From Nocardioides sp. TRM66260-LWL (GTDB lineage Bacteria > Actinomycetota > Actinomycetes > Propionibacteriales > Nocardioidaceae): a DNA stretch of 64,000 nucleotides. This document shows, piece by piece, positions 49,634 to 56,714 of the stretch. The DNA lies in contig NZ_JAIQZK010000005.1 of assembly GCF_020075545.1 (NCBI RefSeq), positions 124,001 through 188,000 of the forward strand, read 5' to 3'. Position 1 is the first letter of the stretch. Each line of letters begins with the position of its first letter. The notes beneath the pieces were generated by a model. It searched no databases, was not told the DNA's origin, and saw only the letters and a program-made list of their open reading frames with translations. Made by a program: the position numbers and the translations under genes.

Positions 49634-50415
49634 GCGGCGCGCCGGATCCCGCGCGGGCGGCTGCCGTCCTCGCCGACGCCCGGCGATCGGGGCGGCTGCT
49701 GCGGCCCTTCACCGACGACCACCCGGCCCTGGACGACGCCTGGGCGTACGCCGTGCAGGACGCCGACCGGCGCGCCCGCGTCGCCGCCGGCGAGCGGGTG
49801 GTCGGCGCCAAGCTGGGGCTGACGTCGCGGGCCAAGCAGGAGCGGATGGGCGTCGACCGGCCGATCGTCGGGTTCCTGACCGACGCGATGCTGCTCGGGG
49901 TCGAGGACGTCCCGGCCCGGCTGGCGGGCTGGACGCAGCCGCGGATCGAGCCCGAGATCGTCGTCCGCACCGCCGTCGACCTCGCCGGCGAGCCCCTCCA
50001 CCTGCGCGGCGTCGTGGCCGAGGTCGGGCTGGCCGCCGAGGTGATCGACTCGCGCTTCGAGGGCTACCGCTTCCGCCTGCCCGACGTCGTCGCCGACGAC
50101 ACCAGCGCGGCGGGCGTCGTGCTCGACCCCGTGACGGCGCCGCTGCGTCCACCGGGCGATCTCGACCTCGCCGCGCTCGCCTGCACCGTCGAGGTCGACG
50201 GCGCGATCGTGCACCGCGCGACCGGCGCCGCGATCCTTGGCGAGCCGCTGCGGGCGCTGGGCCACCTGCTCGCGCACCTGGAGTCGCGCGGCGAGGTGCT
50301 GCCGGCGGGCTCGCTGGTGCTCCTCGGCGCGCTCACCGACGCCGTCCCGCTGGTGGCCGGCTCGTCGTACCGACTGGCGATCGAGGGACTCGGCGAGCTC
50401 GCCGTCGCGCCCTGA
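49630..50415 (+). CDS. 2-keto-4-pentenoate hydratase family protein
   Basis: 261 residues from GTG 49630, which overlaps the PP2C stop (GTGA), so translation is coupled. Family pattern of MhpD/TesE/HsaE: VGAKLGLTSRAKQERMGVDRPIVGFLTDAML, RIEPEIVVRTAVDL with the metal-binding Glu pair, and a C-terminal GSLVLLGALTDAVPLVAGSSYRLAIEGLG. It hydrates 2-hydroxypenta-2,4-dienoate to 4-hydroxy-2-oxovalerate in meta-cleavage of aromatics or steroids. The coupling to a signalling phosphatase is odd, but the HsaA-like gene 0.7 kb away suggests a steroid-catabolism context. Confidence 0.88.
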   Translation: MSGAPDPARAAAVLADARRSGRLLRPFTDDHPALDDAWAYAVQDADRRARVAAGERVVGAKLGLTSRAKQERMGVDRPIVGFLTDAMLLGVEDVPARLAGWTQPRIEPEIVVRTAVDLAGEPLHLRGVVAEVGLAAEVIDSRFEGYRFRLPDVVADDTSAAGVVLDPVTAPLRPPGDLDLAALACTVEVDGAIVHRATGAAILGEPLRALGHLLAHLESRGEVLPAGSLVLLGALTDAVPLVAGSSYRLAIEGLGELAVAP

Positions 50416-50433
50416 CGCGGGTCGAGGCGCCCG

Positions 50434-50455
50434 GCCGGCGTGGCATCGCGCCGGC
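50434..50455. terminator. Weak hairpin between the convergent hydratase and DUF2867 genes
   Basis: GCCGGCG (50434-50440) pairs with CGCCGGC (50449-50455), a 7-bp stem with an 8-nt loop, in the 49-nt gap. Confidence 0.35.
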
Positions 50456-50464
50456 TCGAGCGAC

Positions 50465-51049
50465 TCAGCCTCTGGTCCCCTCGCGACGCCCCTCGCGACG
50501 CTCCTCCCGGCGCCGGGCCCGGCGCTGCTCGCGGGTGGGGTCGTGCCGCAGCTCGCGCAGCAGCCGGCGGTGCACCAGCTCGATGACGGTCTCGCGGGCC
50601 GGCAGGTCGGCGGTCAGGTAGGCCAGGCCGAGCAGGCCGTCGGGGTCGAGCCGGACGATCTGCTCGACGCGGGTGCGGTCGTCGTCGAGCGGCACCACGC
50701 GGGTGACGAGGGTGACCGTGCCCGGCGCCCGGACGATCGCCCGCAGCGCCAGCTCGCCGCGCAGCCGCAGGCCGGGGGGCCGGACGGCGTCGACGTGCCA
50801 GAGGCCGACGCGGTCGCCCGCGACCAGCGGGAACGGCGCGGCCGGCGGGATGATCCGCCCCTCGCCGCCCACGGCGCGGTCGAGCAGCCCGCGCACGACC
50901 AGCGGCAGCGCGTCGACGTACCACGCGCTCGGGCCGACCTCCGACACCGTGCGCCACACCTCGGCGGCCGGCAGCGGGAGGGCGGTGACGCGGGCGCTGG
51001 TGCGGGCGGTCGGGAGCGGACGCGGCAGGGAGGGACGGGGGACGCGCAT
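50465..51049 (-). CDS. DUF2867/SRPBCC-like protein
   Basis: 194 residues from ATG 51049, 7 nt after a TAGGCT -10 box; an ATG 7 codons earlier lies inside the promoter. Pattern PLPAAEVWRTVSEVGPSAWYVDALPLVVRGLLDRAVGG, PLVAGDRVGLWHVDAVRPPGLRLRGELALRA fits DUF2867, a START-like fold often fused to NAD-dependent epimerases. The C-terminal REERREGRREGTRG tail is highly basic. Function unknown. Transcribed with a gap of 52 nt behind the HsaA-like gene. Confidence 0.8.
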   Translation of the reverse strand: MRVPRPSLPRPLPTARTSARVTALPLPAAEVWRTVSEVGPSAWYVDALPLVVRGLLDRAVGGEGRIIPPAAPFPLVAGDRVGLWHVDAVRPPGLRLRGELALRAIVRAPGTVTLVTRVVPLDDDRTRVEQIVRLDPDGLLGLAYLTADLPARETVIELVHRRLLRELRHDPTREQRRARRREERREGRREGTRG

Positions 51050-51056
51050 GCCGCCG

Positions 51057-51062
51057 AGCCTA
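51057..51062 (-). promoter_or_regulatory. -10 box of the DUF2867 gene (leaderless)
   Basis: TAGGCT on the minus strand, 7 nt before the ATG. Confidence 0.55.
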
Positions 51063-51101
51063 GGAGGCACGGCGGCATGCGGCGGGTGCGTCGGGGTGGG
51101 C

Positions 51102-52298
51102 TCAGATCATCGGGCGCATGTACCCCGGCGCCTCGACGTCGATCATCGACAGCGAGGAGGCGTGGTAGACCAGCCCGGGCACGTGGATGGCATGGGTGAG
51201 GCCCATGTGGATGTCGCGCCAGAACCGCTGCAGCGGGTGCGACATGCGCATGCCGTTGCCGCCGGAGCGGGCGACGATCTCGTCGACGGCCCGCACCGCA
51301 CGCCACGCGGCGGCGACCTGGTTGCGGCGCGAGAGCGAGCGCTCGCCGAACTCGAACTCCTTGCCCTGCGCGACGGCGTCGTACATCTGGCTGACGCCGT
51401 CGAGCAGCGTCACCCGGGAGGCGTGGATCTCGGCCGCGGCGTCGGCGACGGCGTACATGACGTAGGGGTCGTCCTTGACCTTGCGGCCGGTGATCTGGAC
51501 GCGGGTGCGCTGGTAGGCGAGGTGGTGGGCCAGGGCGCCCTCGGCCATGCCGATGACCGCGGAGGTGATGCCCAGCGGGAAGATCGCCGAGAACGGCATC
51601 TGGTACGTCGGGCTCTCCAGCCCGCGGCTGCGCCAGGCCGAGCCGTCGACCAGCGAGGTGTAGGTGATGGTGCGGTACTCGGGGATGATCGCCTTGTCGA
51701 CGATCACGTCCTTGCTGCCGGTGCCCTTGAGGCCGACGACGTCCCACGAGTCGTCGACGATCGTGTAGTCGCTGCGCGGCAGCAGCACGTGGATCAGCTG
51801 CGGCGGGTCGAGCAGGGGGACCCCGTTCTCGTCGCCGAGCAGCGCGCCGAGGAAGACCCAGTCGCAGTGGTCGGTGCCGGACGAGAACTGCCAGCGGCCG
51901 GAGAACTCGTAGGTGCCGTCGCCGAGCGGCTTCAGCACGCCCATCGGCGCGTACGGCGAGCCGACCCAGACCTCGTGGTCCTGGCCCCACACCTCGTCCT
52001 GGACCTTCGGGTCCATGAACGCCATCTCCCAGGGGTGGACGCCGACGATGCCGCAGATCCAGCCGGTGGCGCCGTCGAGGGACGCGGCCTTCATCGTCGC
52101 CTCGGCCCACTCGCGCGGGTGCGACTCGTAGCCGCCGTACTGCGCGGGCTGGAGCATCTTGATGACGCCCGCGTCACGGAGGATCTTGGCGGCGCGGTCG
52201 TCGAGGCGCCCGAGCTCCTCGTTGACGGGCCCGAGCGAGGCGATCTCCTCGGCGTGCTCCTCGAGCTTCGCGAGGACCTCGGCTGCGGTACGGGTCAC
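51102..52298 (-). CDS. HsaA-like flavin-dependent monooxygenase (acyl-CoA dehydrogenase fold)
   Basis: 398 residues from GTG 52298. Group D flavin monooxygenase, built like HsaA/HpaB-type oxygenase components: LRDAGVIKMLQPAQYGGYESHP, DGATGWICGIVGVHPWEMAFMDPKVQDEVWG, FSGRWQFSSGTDHCDWVFLGAL, SWDVVGLKGTGSKDVIV and ARSGGNGMRMSHPLQRFWRDIHMGLTHA with GNG/MRMSHPLQR in place of acyl-CoA dehydrogenase catalytic Glu. HsaA hydroxylates 3-HSA in cholesterol breakdown. A KstR-type box lies upstream (52331-52344), supporting a steroid or sterol role. A flavin reductase partner is not adjacent. Confidence 0.87.
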   Translation of the reverse strand: MTRTAAEVLAKLEEHAEEIASLGPVNEELGRLDDRAAKILRDAGVIKMLQPAQYGGYESHPREWAEATMKAASLDGATGWICGIVGVHPWEMAFMDPKVQDEVWGQDHEVWVGSPYAPMGVLKPLGDGTYEFSGRWQFSSGTDHCDWVFLGALLGDENGVPLLDPPQLIHVLLPRSDYTIVDDSWDVVGLKGTGSKDVIVDKAIIPEYRTITYTSLVDGSAWRSRGLESPTYQMPFSAIFPLGITSAVIGMAEGALAHHLAYQRTRVQITGRKVKDDPYVMYAVADAAAEIHASRVTLLDGVSQMYDAVAQGKEFEFGERSLSRRNQVAAAWRAVRAVDEIVARSGGNGMRMSHPLQRFWRDIHMGLTHAIHVPGLVYHASSLSMIDVEAPGYMRPMI

Positions 52299-52330
52299 GG
52301 TGCATCAACCTCTCGGGGCGGGCGCAGAAC

Positions 52331-52344
52331 TAGAACTCGTTCTA
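52331..52344. promoter_or_regulatory. KstR-type operator of the HsaA-like gene
   Basis: TAGAACTCGTTCTA, perfect arms TAGAAC/GTTCTA with a 2-nt centre, matches the published mycobacterial KstR motif TnnAACnnGTTnnA. It is 33 nt upstream of the GTG. Confidence 0.7.
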
Positions 52345-52434
52345 CATTCTGCCCGACGAGGGGCCGATCCGCCAAGGGAGTGGTCCGGACCACCCCCTCG
52401 GCGGTCGCCGTCCGGCGCCGCCGGCGCGCCCCGC

Positions 52435-53322
52435 TCAGGCCCCCTGCGGACTGCTGGCGGCGTGCGCGGCGGCCATGTCGTGGGCGCCGAGCCCGGCCTC
52501 GGACGCCCGCTGCAGCCGGTCGCGTGCCGCGGCGAGGCCGTCGACCCGTCGTCCCCCGGCCTCGGCCGCGGCGACGATCAGCCGGGCGTCCTTCGCCGCG
52601 GTGTCGACGCCGAAGCTCGCCTCCTCCGTGCGATCCTCGAGGATCAGCGCGGTCTTGGCCCGCAGGTAGGGCAGGTCGAGCGGCCCGCCGCCGATCGCCT
52701 CCAGGAACGCCGAGGGCTCCACGCCCAGCGCCTCCGCGACCGCGACGGTCTCGCCGGCGGCGTTGTTGATCGCCAGCACCCAGCTGTTCGCGACCAGCTT
52801 GAGCCGGGTCGCGGCGGCCGACGCGGCGTCGTCGCCCACCCACTGCGTCCGGGCGCCGACGGCGTCCAGCACGGGCGCGAGGGCGTCCCGACCCTGCTCT
52901 GGACCCGCGGCGAGGACGACCAGGTTGCCAGCCTCGGCCGGCTCGCGGGTGCCGAGCACGGGGGCGTCGTAGAGGACGAGGTCGTGGCTCGCCGCGATGT
53001 CGGCCAGGCCGGGCAGCTCGTCGGGGCCGACGGTCGTGCACTGCAGCCACCGAGCGCCGGGCGCCGTCGCGGGGCCGGCCTGGGCCAGCACGTCGCGCAC
53101 GGCCGCGCCGTCGTGCAGCATCGTGACGACGACGTCCGCCCCGCTCACCGCCTCCTCGACGCTCGCGCACACCCGCGCCCCCGCCTCGGCGAGCGGCTCG
53201 GCGCCGGACGGCGTGCGGTTCCAGACGCGGACGGGGAGGTCGGCGCGGCACAGGCTGCGGGCCATCGCCGCGCCCATGATGCCGGTGCCGAGGACGGCGA
53301 CGGTCGGAGTGGTCTCGCTCAT
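52435..53322 (-). CDS. NAD(P)-dependent oxidoreductase, 3-hydroxyisobutyrate dehydrogenase family
   Basis: 295 residues from ATG 53322 (MSETTPTVAVLGTGIMGAAMARSL); the open frame upstream runs through the palindromic element. N-terminal Rossmann GTGIMGAAMARSL, VWNRTPSGAE, then YDAPVLGTREPAEAGNLVVLAAG and the catalytic-Lys region RLKLVANSWVLAINNAAGE. Family members reduce short hydroxy acids or semialdehydes. The D-A-P-V-L segment replaces the usual DAPVSGG, suggesting a non-HIBADH substrate such as an imine or succinic semialdehyde. Monocistronic by appearance; the palindromic element lies upstream. Confidence 0.9.
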   Translation of the reverse strand: MSETTPTVAVLGTGIMGAAMARSLCRADLPVRVWNRTPSGAEPLAEAGARVCASVEEAVSGADVVVTMLHDGAAVRDVLAQAGPATAPGARWLQCTTVGPDELPGLADIAASHDLVLYDAPVLGTREPAEAGNLVVLAAGPEQGRDALAPVLDAVGARTQWVGDDAASAAATRLKLVANSWVLAINNAAGETVAVAEALGVEPSAFLEAIGGGPLDLPYLRAKTALILEDRTEEASFGVDTAAKDARLIVAAAEAGGRRVDGLAAARDRLQRASEAGLGAHDMAAAHAASSPQGA

Positions 53323-53365
53323 GCCGCCAGCCTGGCACGCGGTGGGCGCGGCTCGATCACCCCTT

Positions 53366-53433
53366 GTAACGCGGAGTCCCGTCAACTGACCACCACTCCT
53401 GAGGGCTGGTCAGTTCACGGGACTCCGCGTTAC
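53366..53433. repeat. 70-bp palindromic element, copy 2
   Basis: Inverted repeat whose 28-nt arms, starting GTAACGCGGAGTCCCGT, match with two mismatches around a short CTCC-TGAGGG centre. It shares the outer arm sequence with copy 1 at 5441-5512. It lies 19 nt downstream of the GT2 gene and upstream of the dehydrogenase gene, both minus strand, so it may terminate the glycan operon. Confidence 0.8.
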
Positions 53434-53452
53434 GTGCGAGCTGCGGCCAGGC

Positions 53453-54505
53453 TCAGCGGGCGCGCTGGGCCCGAGGCACCGACCGCAGGAAGCCGCTGCC
53501 CCAGGCGAGGTGCATGGTGACGATGACGACCGGCAGCCACAGCCGCGCCCGGCCGCTGAGGCCGCGACCCTCGCGCAGGCTCACCGCGACGACGCCGAGG
53601 GCGTAGACGAGGGGCACCGCGAGGCCGAGGGTCAGCCAGCCGAGCGGGCCGGCGCCCAGCGCGGCGCCGAGCAGGCCGACGAGGCCCAGCAGCACGCCGA
53701 CGCCGATCGCCAGGGTGACGACGGGGGCGGCGAGGTAGCGGAAGGACGCGGTGTCGGGGTAGGCGGCGATGATCTGCCGGCGCCAGCGCCCCGAGCCGTG
53801 GAACTGGGTGGCCAGCGCCCGCAGGTCGCGGCGCGGTCGGTAGGTGACGGCGAGGTCGGGCGAGAACCAGATCGTGTGGCCGGCCTTGCGGATGCGGTAG
53901 TTCAGCTCCCAGTCCTGCGCGCGGGTGAACTGCTCGTCGTAGCCGCCCAGAGCGGTGAGCACGTCGCGCCGGAACGCGCCGAGGTAGACGGTGTCGGCCG
54001 GGCCGGCCTGGCCCCCGACGTGGAACTTCGCGCCGCCGATGCCGTAGGGCGACGACATCGCCACCGCGACTGCGTGCCCGAAGTCGGTCTCGCCCTCGAC
54101 GTGCATGAGCCCGCCGACGTTGGCCGCCCCGGTGGTCTCCAGCAGGGCGACGACGTCGCGCACGTAGCCGTCCGGCAGCAGCCCGTGGGCGTCGACGCGC
54201 ACCACGTACGCGTGGCTGGACGCGCCGATCGCGGCGTTGAGGGCGTGCGGGGTGCGTCCGGTGGGGTTGTCGACGACCCGGATGCGCGGGTCGTCGGCGG
54301 CCAGCCCGGCGGCGATCTCGGCGGTGCGGTCGCGGCTGGGGCCGACGGCGAGCACGACCTCCATCGGGCCGTCGTAGGCCTGGTCGAGCACCCGCTGCAC
54401 CGACTGCGCCAGGTAGCGCTCCTCGTTGAGCACCGGCATCACCACCGACACCGGCGGCGCGGGCCGCGCGCCGTGCTCCTGGGCGTCGGGAGCGTCAGCG
54501 GCCAC
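53453..54505 (-). CDS. Family 2 glycosyltransferase with C-terminal membrane helices
   Basis: 350 residues. GT-A domain: VSVVMPVLNEERYLAQSVQRVL, VVDNPTGRTPHALNAAIGAS, YVVRVDAHGLLPDGYV (DxD-like DAH), LGAFRRDVLTALGGYDEQFTRAQDWELNYRIRKAGH with the ED/QDW catalytic segment. The C-terminus has three to four hydrophobic segments (APVVTLAIGVGVLLGLVGLLGAAL, LTLGLAVPLVYALGVVAVSL). It probably elongates a lipid-linked glycan at the inner membrane face. Its start overlaps the preceding GT4 gene by 11 nt; last gene of the glycan operon. Confidence 0.92.
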   Translation of the reverse strand: MAADAPDAQEHGARPAPPVSVVMPVLNEERYLAQSVQRVLDQAYDGPMEVVLAVGPSRDRTAEIAAGLAADDPRIRVVDNPTGRTPHALNAAIGASSHAYVVRVDAHGLLPDGYVRDVVALLETTGAANVGGLMHVEGETDFGHAVAVAMSSPYGIGGAKFHVGGQAGPADTVYLGAFRRDVLTALGGYDEQFTRAQDWELNYRIRKAGHTIWFSPDLAVTYRPRRDLRALATQFHGSGRWRRQIIAAYPDTASFRYLAAPVVTLAIGVGVLLGLVGLLGAALGAGPLGWLTLGLAVPLVYALGVVAVSLREGRGLSGRARLWLPVVIVTMHLAWGSGFLRSVPRAQRAR

Positions 54506-56711
54506 GGGCGTGCTCGGCGATGATCGCGTCGTAGTTCGTCGCGAGGATGTCGACCAGCTGGTGCCAGTCGCGCTCGCGGCGCACCCAGTCGCGGGCCTCG
54601 CCGCCGAGACGGGCGCGCAGGTCGGGGTCGTCGATCAGGGTGTTCAGCACCCGCGCCAGGTCGGTGGCCGAGCCCTTCTCGAAGACCAGGCCCGTCACGC
54701 CGTCCTGCACGATCTCGGTGAGCGCCGCCACCGAGGAGACGATCACCGCGCGGCCCATCGCCATCGACTCGAACGGCTTGATCGGCGAGATCAGCTCGCA
54801 CACCGGCAGCGGACGCCGCGGGAACGGCGTGATGTCGAAGAGCGAGAGGTACCGGCTGACCTCCTCGTGCGGCACGCGGCCGGTGAAGGTGACCAGGTCG
54901 TGCAGCTGCAGCCGCTCCGCGGTGGCGTGGACGACGGACTGGTACGGGCCATCGCCGACGACGACGAGGTGGAAGTCGGGCGTCTCCGAGCCGGACGCGG
55001 CACGGCGGGCGACCCGCAGCTCCGCGACCGCCTCGAGCAGCAGGTCGAGGCCCTCGTAGTCGACCATGCCGCCGGCGTAGCCGATGACGGTCTTGCCCTG
55101 CAGTCCGAGCTCGGCCTGCAGCTCGAGGTCCTTCGGACGCGGCTCGAAGCGGTGGGTGTGCACGCCGTTCGGCAGCACGACGAGGTTCTCCTCCGGGACG
55201 CCGCGGGCGGCCATCTCCTTGCGCAGCGCCTCGGTGATGACGAAGACCTTCGCCGCGCCGAGGCACGACTGCAGCTCGACCTCGTCGAGGAACCGCTGCC
55301 GGTCGCTCGCCCCGAAGCCGGGGTCGCGCGAGATCTTCATCAGGTCTTCCAGGCCGCGCATCTCGTAGACGTACGGCACGCCGAGCCGGGCCGCGGCCTC
55401 GCGGGTGGCCAGGCCGTTGACGTAGAAGCTGGACGACTGCAGCAGCGCCGGGCGGTGGCGCCGGGCGTGGGCGACGATCGCGTCGGCGTACTTCCCGACG
55501 TAGCGCGTCAGGGGGTACTGCGGGTACGGGCCGGGCGCCTCGACCTCGATGGTGCGGTGGTAGCGGATGCCGTCGACGTCGTCGTAGGGCTCGACGACGC
55601 GCTGGTCGCTGGTGCTCCACCGGTCGTAGGGGAACCCGAGGCGGGTGACGCCCTCGACGTCGAAGCCGTGCGCGGCCAGGCCGGTCATCAGGCCGTGGGT
55701 GCGGGTGGCGTAGCCGCCGGAGAGGTGCGGCAGCGACTGCGCGAGCATCGCCAGGACGGCCTTGGGACGCGGCTCGTACGCCGGGCTGGTGCGCGGCGTG
55801 GCGGCCTGCCAGCCGTCGCGGACGACGGCCAGCTGGTCGGTGGCGTTCTCCCAGGTGGCGCGGGCGTAGCGGTCGTCGGGGTGGCGCGCGAGGGCCTCGC
55901 CGGCGAGCCGCTGGGCCGGGCCGGTGTAGCCGGCGGTGAGCGCCCGGGCCGCGGCCCGGCGCAGCTCCAGGGCGGGCTCGCGACGCGCCGAGATGGCGAT
56001 CGTGTCGGCGATCTGCCGCTCGGCGAAGTCCGCCAGCCGGCTCCACTCGCGACGCTGGTCGAGGGCGCGCGCGATCGGCGCCAGCGGACGGCGCAGCCGC
56101 TCGCCCACCTCCTCGACGAGGGCGTCGAGCTCGGCGGCGTCGGCCGCCACGAGCTCCTGCTCGGCGAGGGTCTCGTCGAGGTCCTCCTCGTAGCCGGTGA
56201 GACCCCACCGCGCGAGGTTGGCCTCGAACCGGCGGACGTCGGCCTCGCCGGCCGAGCGGAGCGCCTCGATGGTCGCGAGGATCTCGCGCTTGTTGCGCGG
56301 TCGCGCGTCGATCAGGGCGTGCAGCGCGGCGTCGGCCTCGGCGGCGTCGGTGCCGGCGCTGGCCAGGCGGTGGTGGGCGAGTCGGGCGTCGAAGGTGTCG
56401 CCGGCGCGCACGGCGCGACGGGCGGCGTCGAGCGCGCCCGCGCGGTCGCCCGTGGCCTCGTGCACCTCGGCGGCCACGACCCACGCCCGCGGGATGGCGT
56501 CGTCACGCTCGAGCAGCGGCTGCAGCAGCGCGAGCGCGCCGGCGGGGTCCTTGCCCTGCACCAGGCGACGACGGGCCTCGGCCACGTGCGCGCGCTCGAC
56601 GATCTCCTGCACCTTCGCGGGCCCGCGGTCAGCCGGGACCCGCACCGAGGCGGTGGCGACCTGGCGGCGCAGCTTCTGCTTGACGCGGGTGCGAGCGGAC
56701 TTGCCGGCCAT
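54495..56711 (-). CDS. Family 4 glycosyltransferase with helical N-terminal domain
   Basis: 738 residues. The first ~270 are helical and TPR-like (VHEATGDRAGALDAARRAVRAGD), also with EDLDETLAEQELVAADAAELDALVEEVGERL. Residues ~325-735 are a GT-B GT4: SGGYATRTHGLMTGLAAHGFDVEGVTRLGFPYDR, NLVVLPNGVHTHRFEPRP, GKTVIGYAGGMVDYEGLDLLLEAVAEL, and the donor motif CELISPIKPFESMAMGRAVIVS, then GLVFEKGS. It adds a nucleotide-activated sugar to the glycan. The N-terminal helical domain resembles that of the partial gene at 63.6 kb. It follows the preceding GT with a 3-nt gap. Confidence 0.9.
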   Translation of the reverse strand: MAGKSARTRVKQKLRRQVATASVRVPADRGPAKVQEIVERAHVAEARRRLVQGKDPAGALALLQPLLERDDAIPRAWVVAAEVHEATGDRAGALDAARRAVRAGDTFDARLAHHRLASAGTDAAEADAALHALIDARPRNKREILATIEALRSAGEADVRRFEANLARWGLTGYEEDLDETLAEQELVAADAAELDALVEEVGERLRRPLAPIARALDQRREWSRLADFAERQIADTIAISARREPALELRRAAARALTAGYTGPAQRLAGEALARHPDDRYARATWENATDQLAVVRDGWQAATPRTSPAYEPRPKAVLAMLAQSLPHLSGGYATRTHGLMTGLAAHGFDVEGVTRLGFPYDRWSTSDQRVVEPYDDVDGIRYHRTIEVEAPGPYPQYPLTRYVGKYADAIVAHARRHRPALLQSSSFYVNGLATREAAARLGVPYVYEMRGLEDLMKISRDPGFGASDRQRFLDEVELQSCLGAAKVFVITEALRKEMAARGVPEENLVVLPNGVHTHRFEPRPKDLELQAELGLQGKTVIGYAGGMVDYEGLDLLLEAVAELRVARRAASGSETPDFHLVVVGDGPYQSVVHATAERLQLHDLVTFTGRVPHEEVSRYLSLFDITPFPRRPLPVCELISPIKPFESMAMGRAVIVSSVAALTEIVQDGVTGLVFEKGSATDLARVLNTLIDDPDLRARLGGEARDWVRRERDWHQLVDILATNYDAIIAEHARGR

Positions 56712-56714
56712 GGG

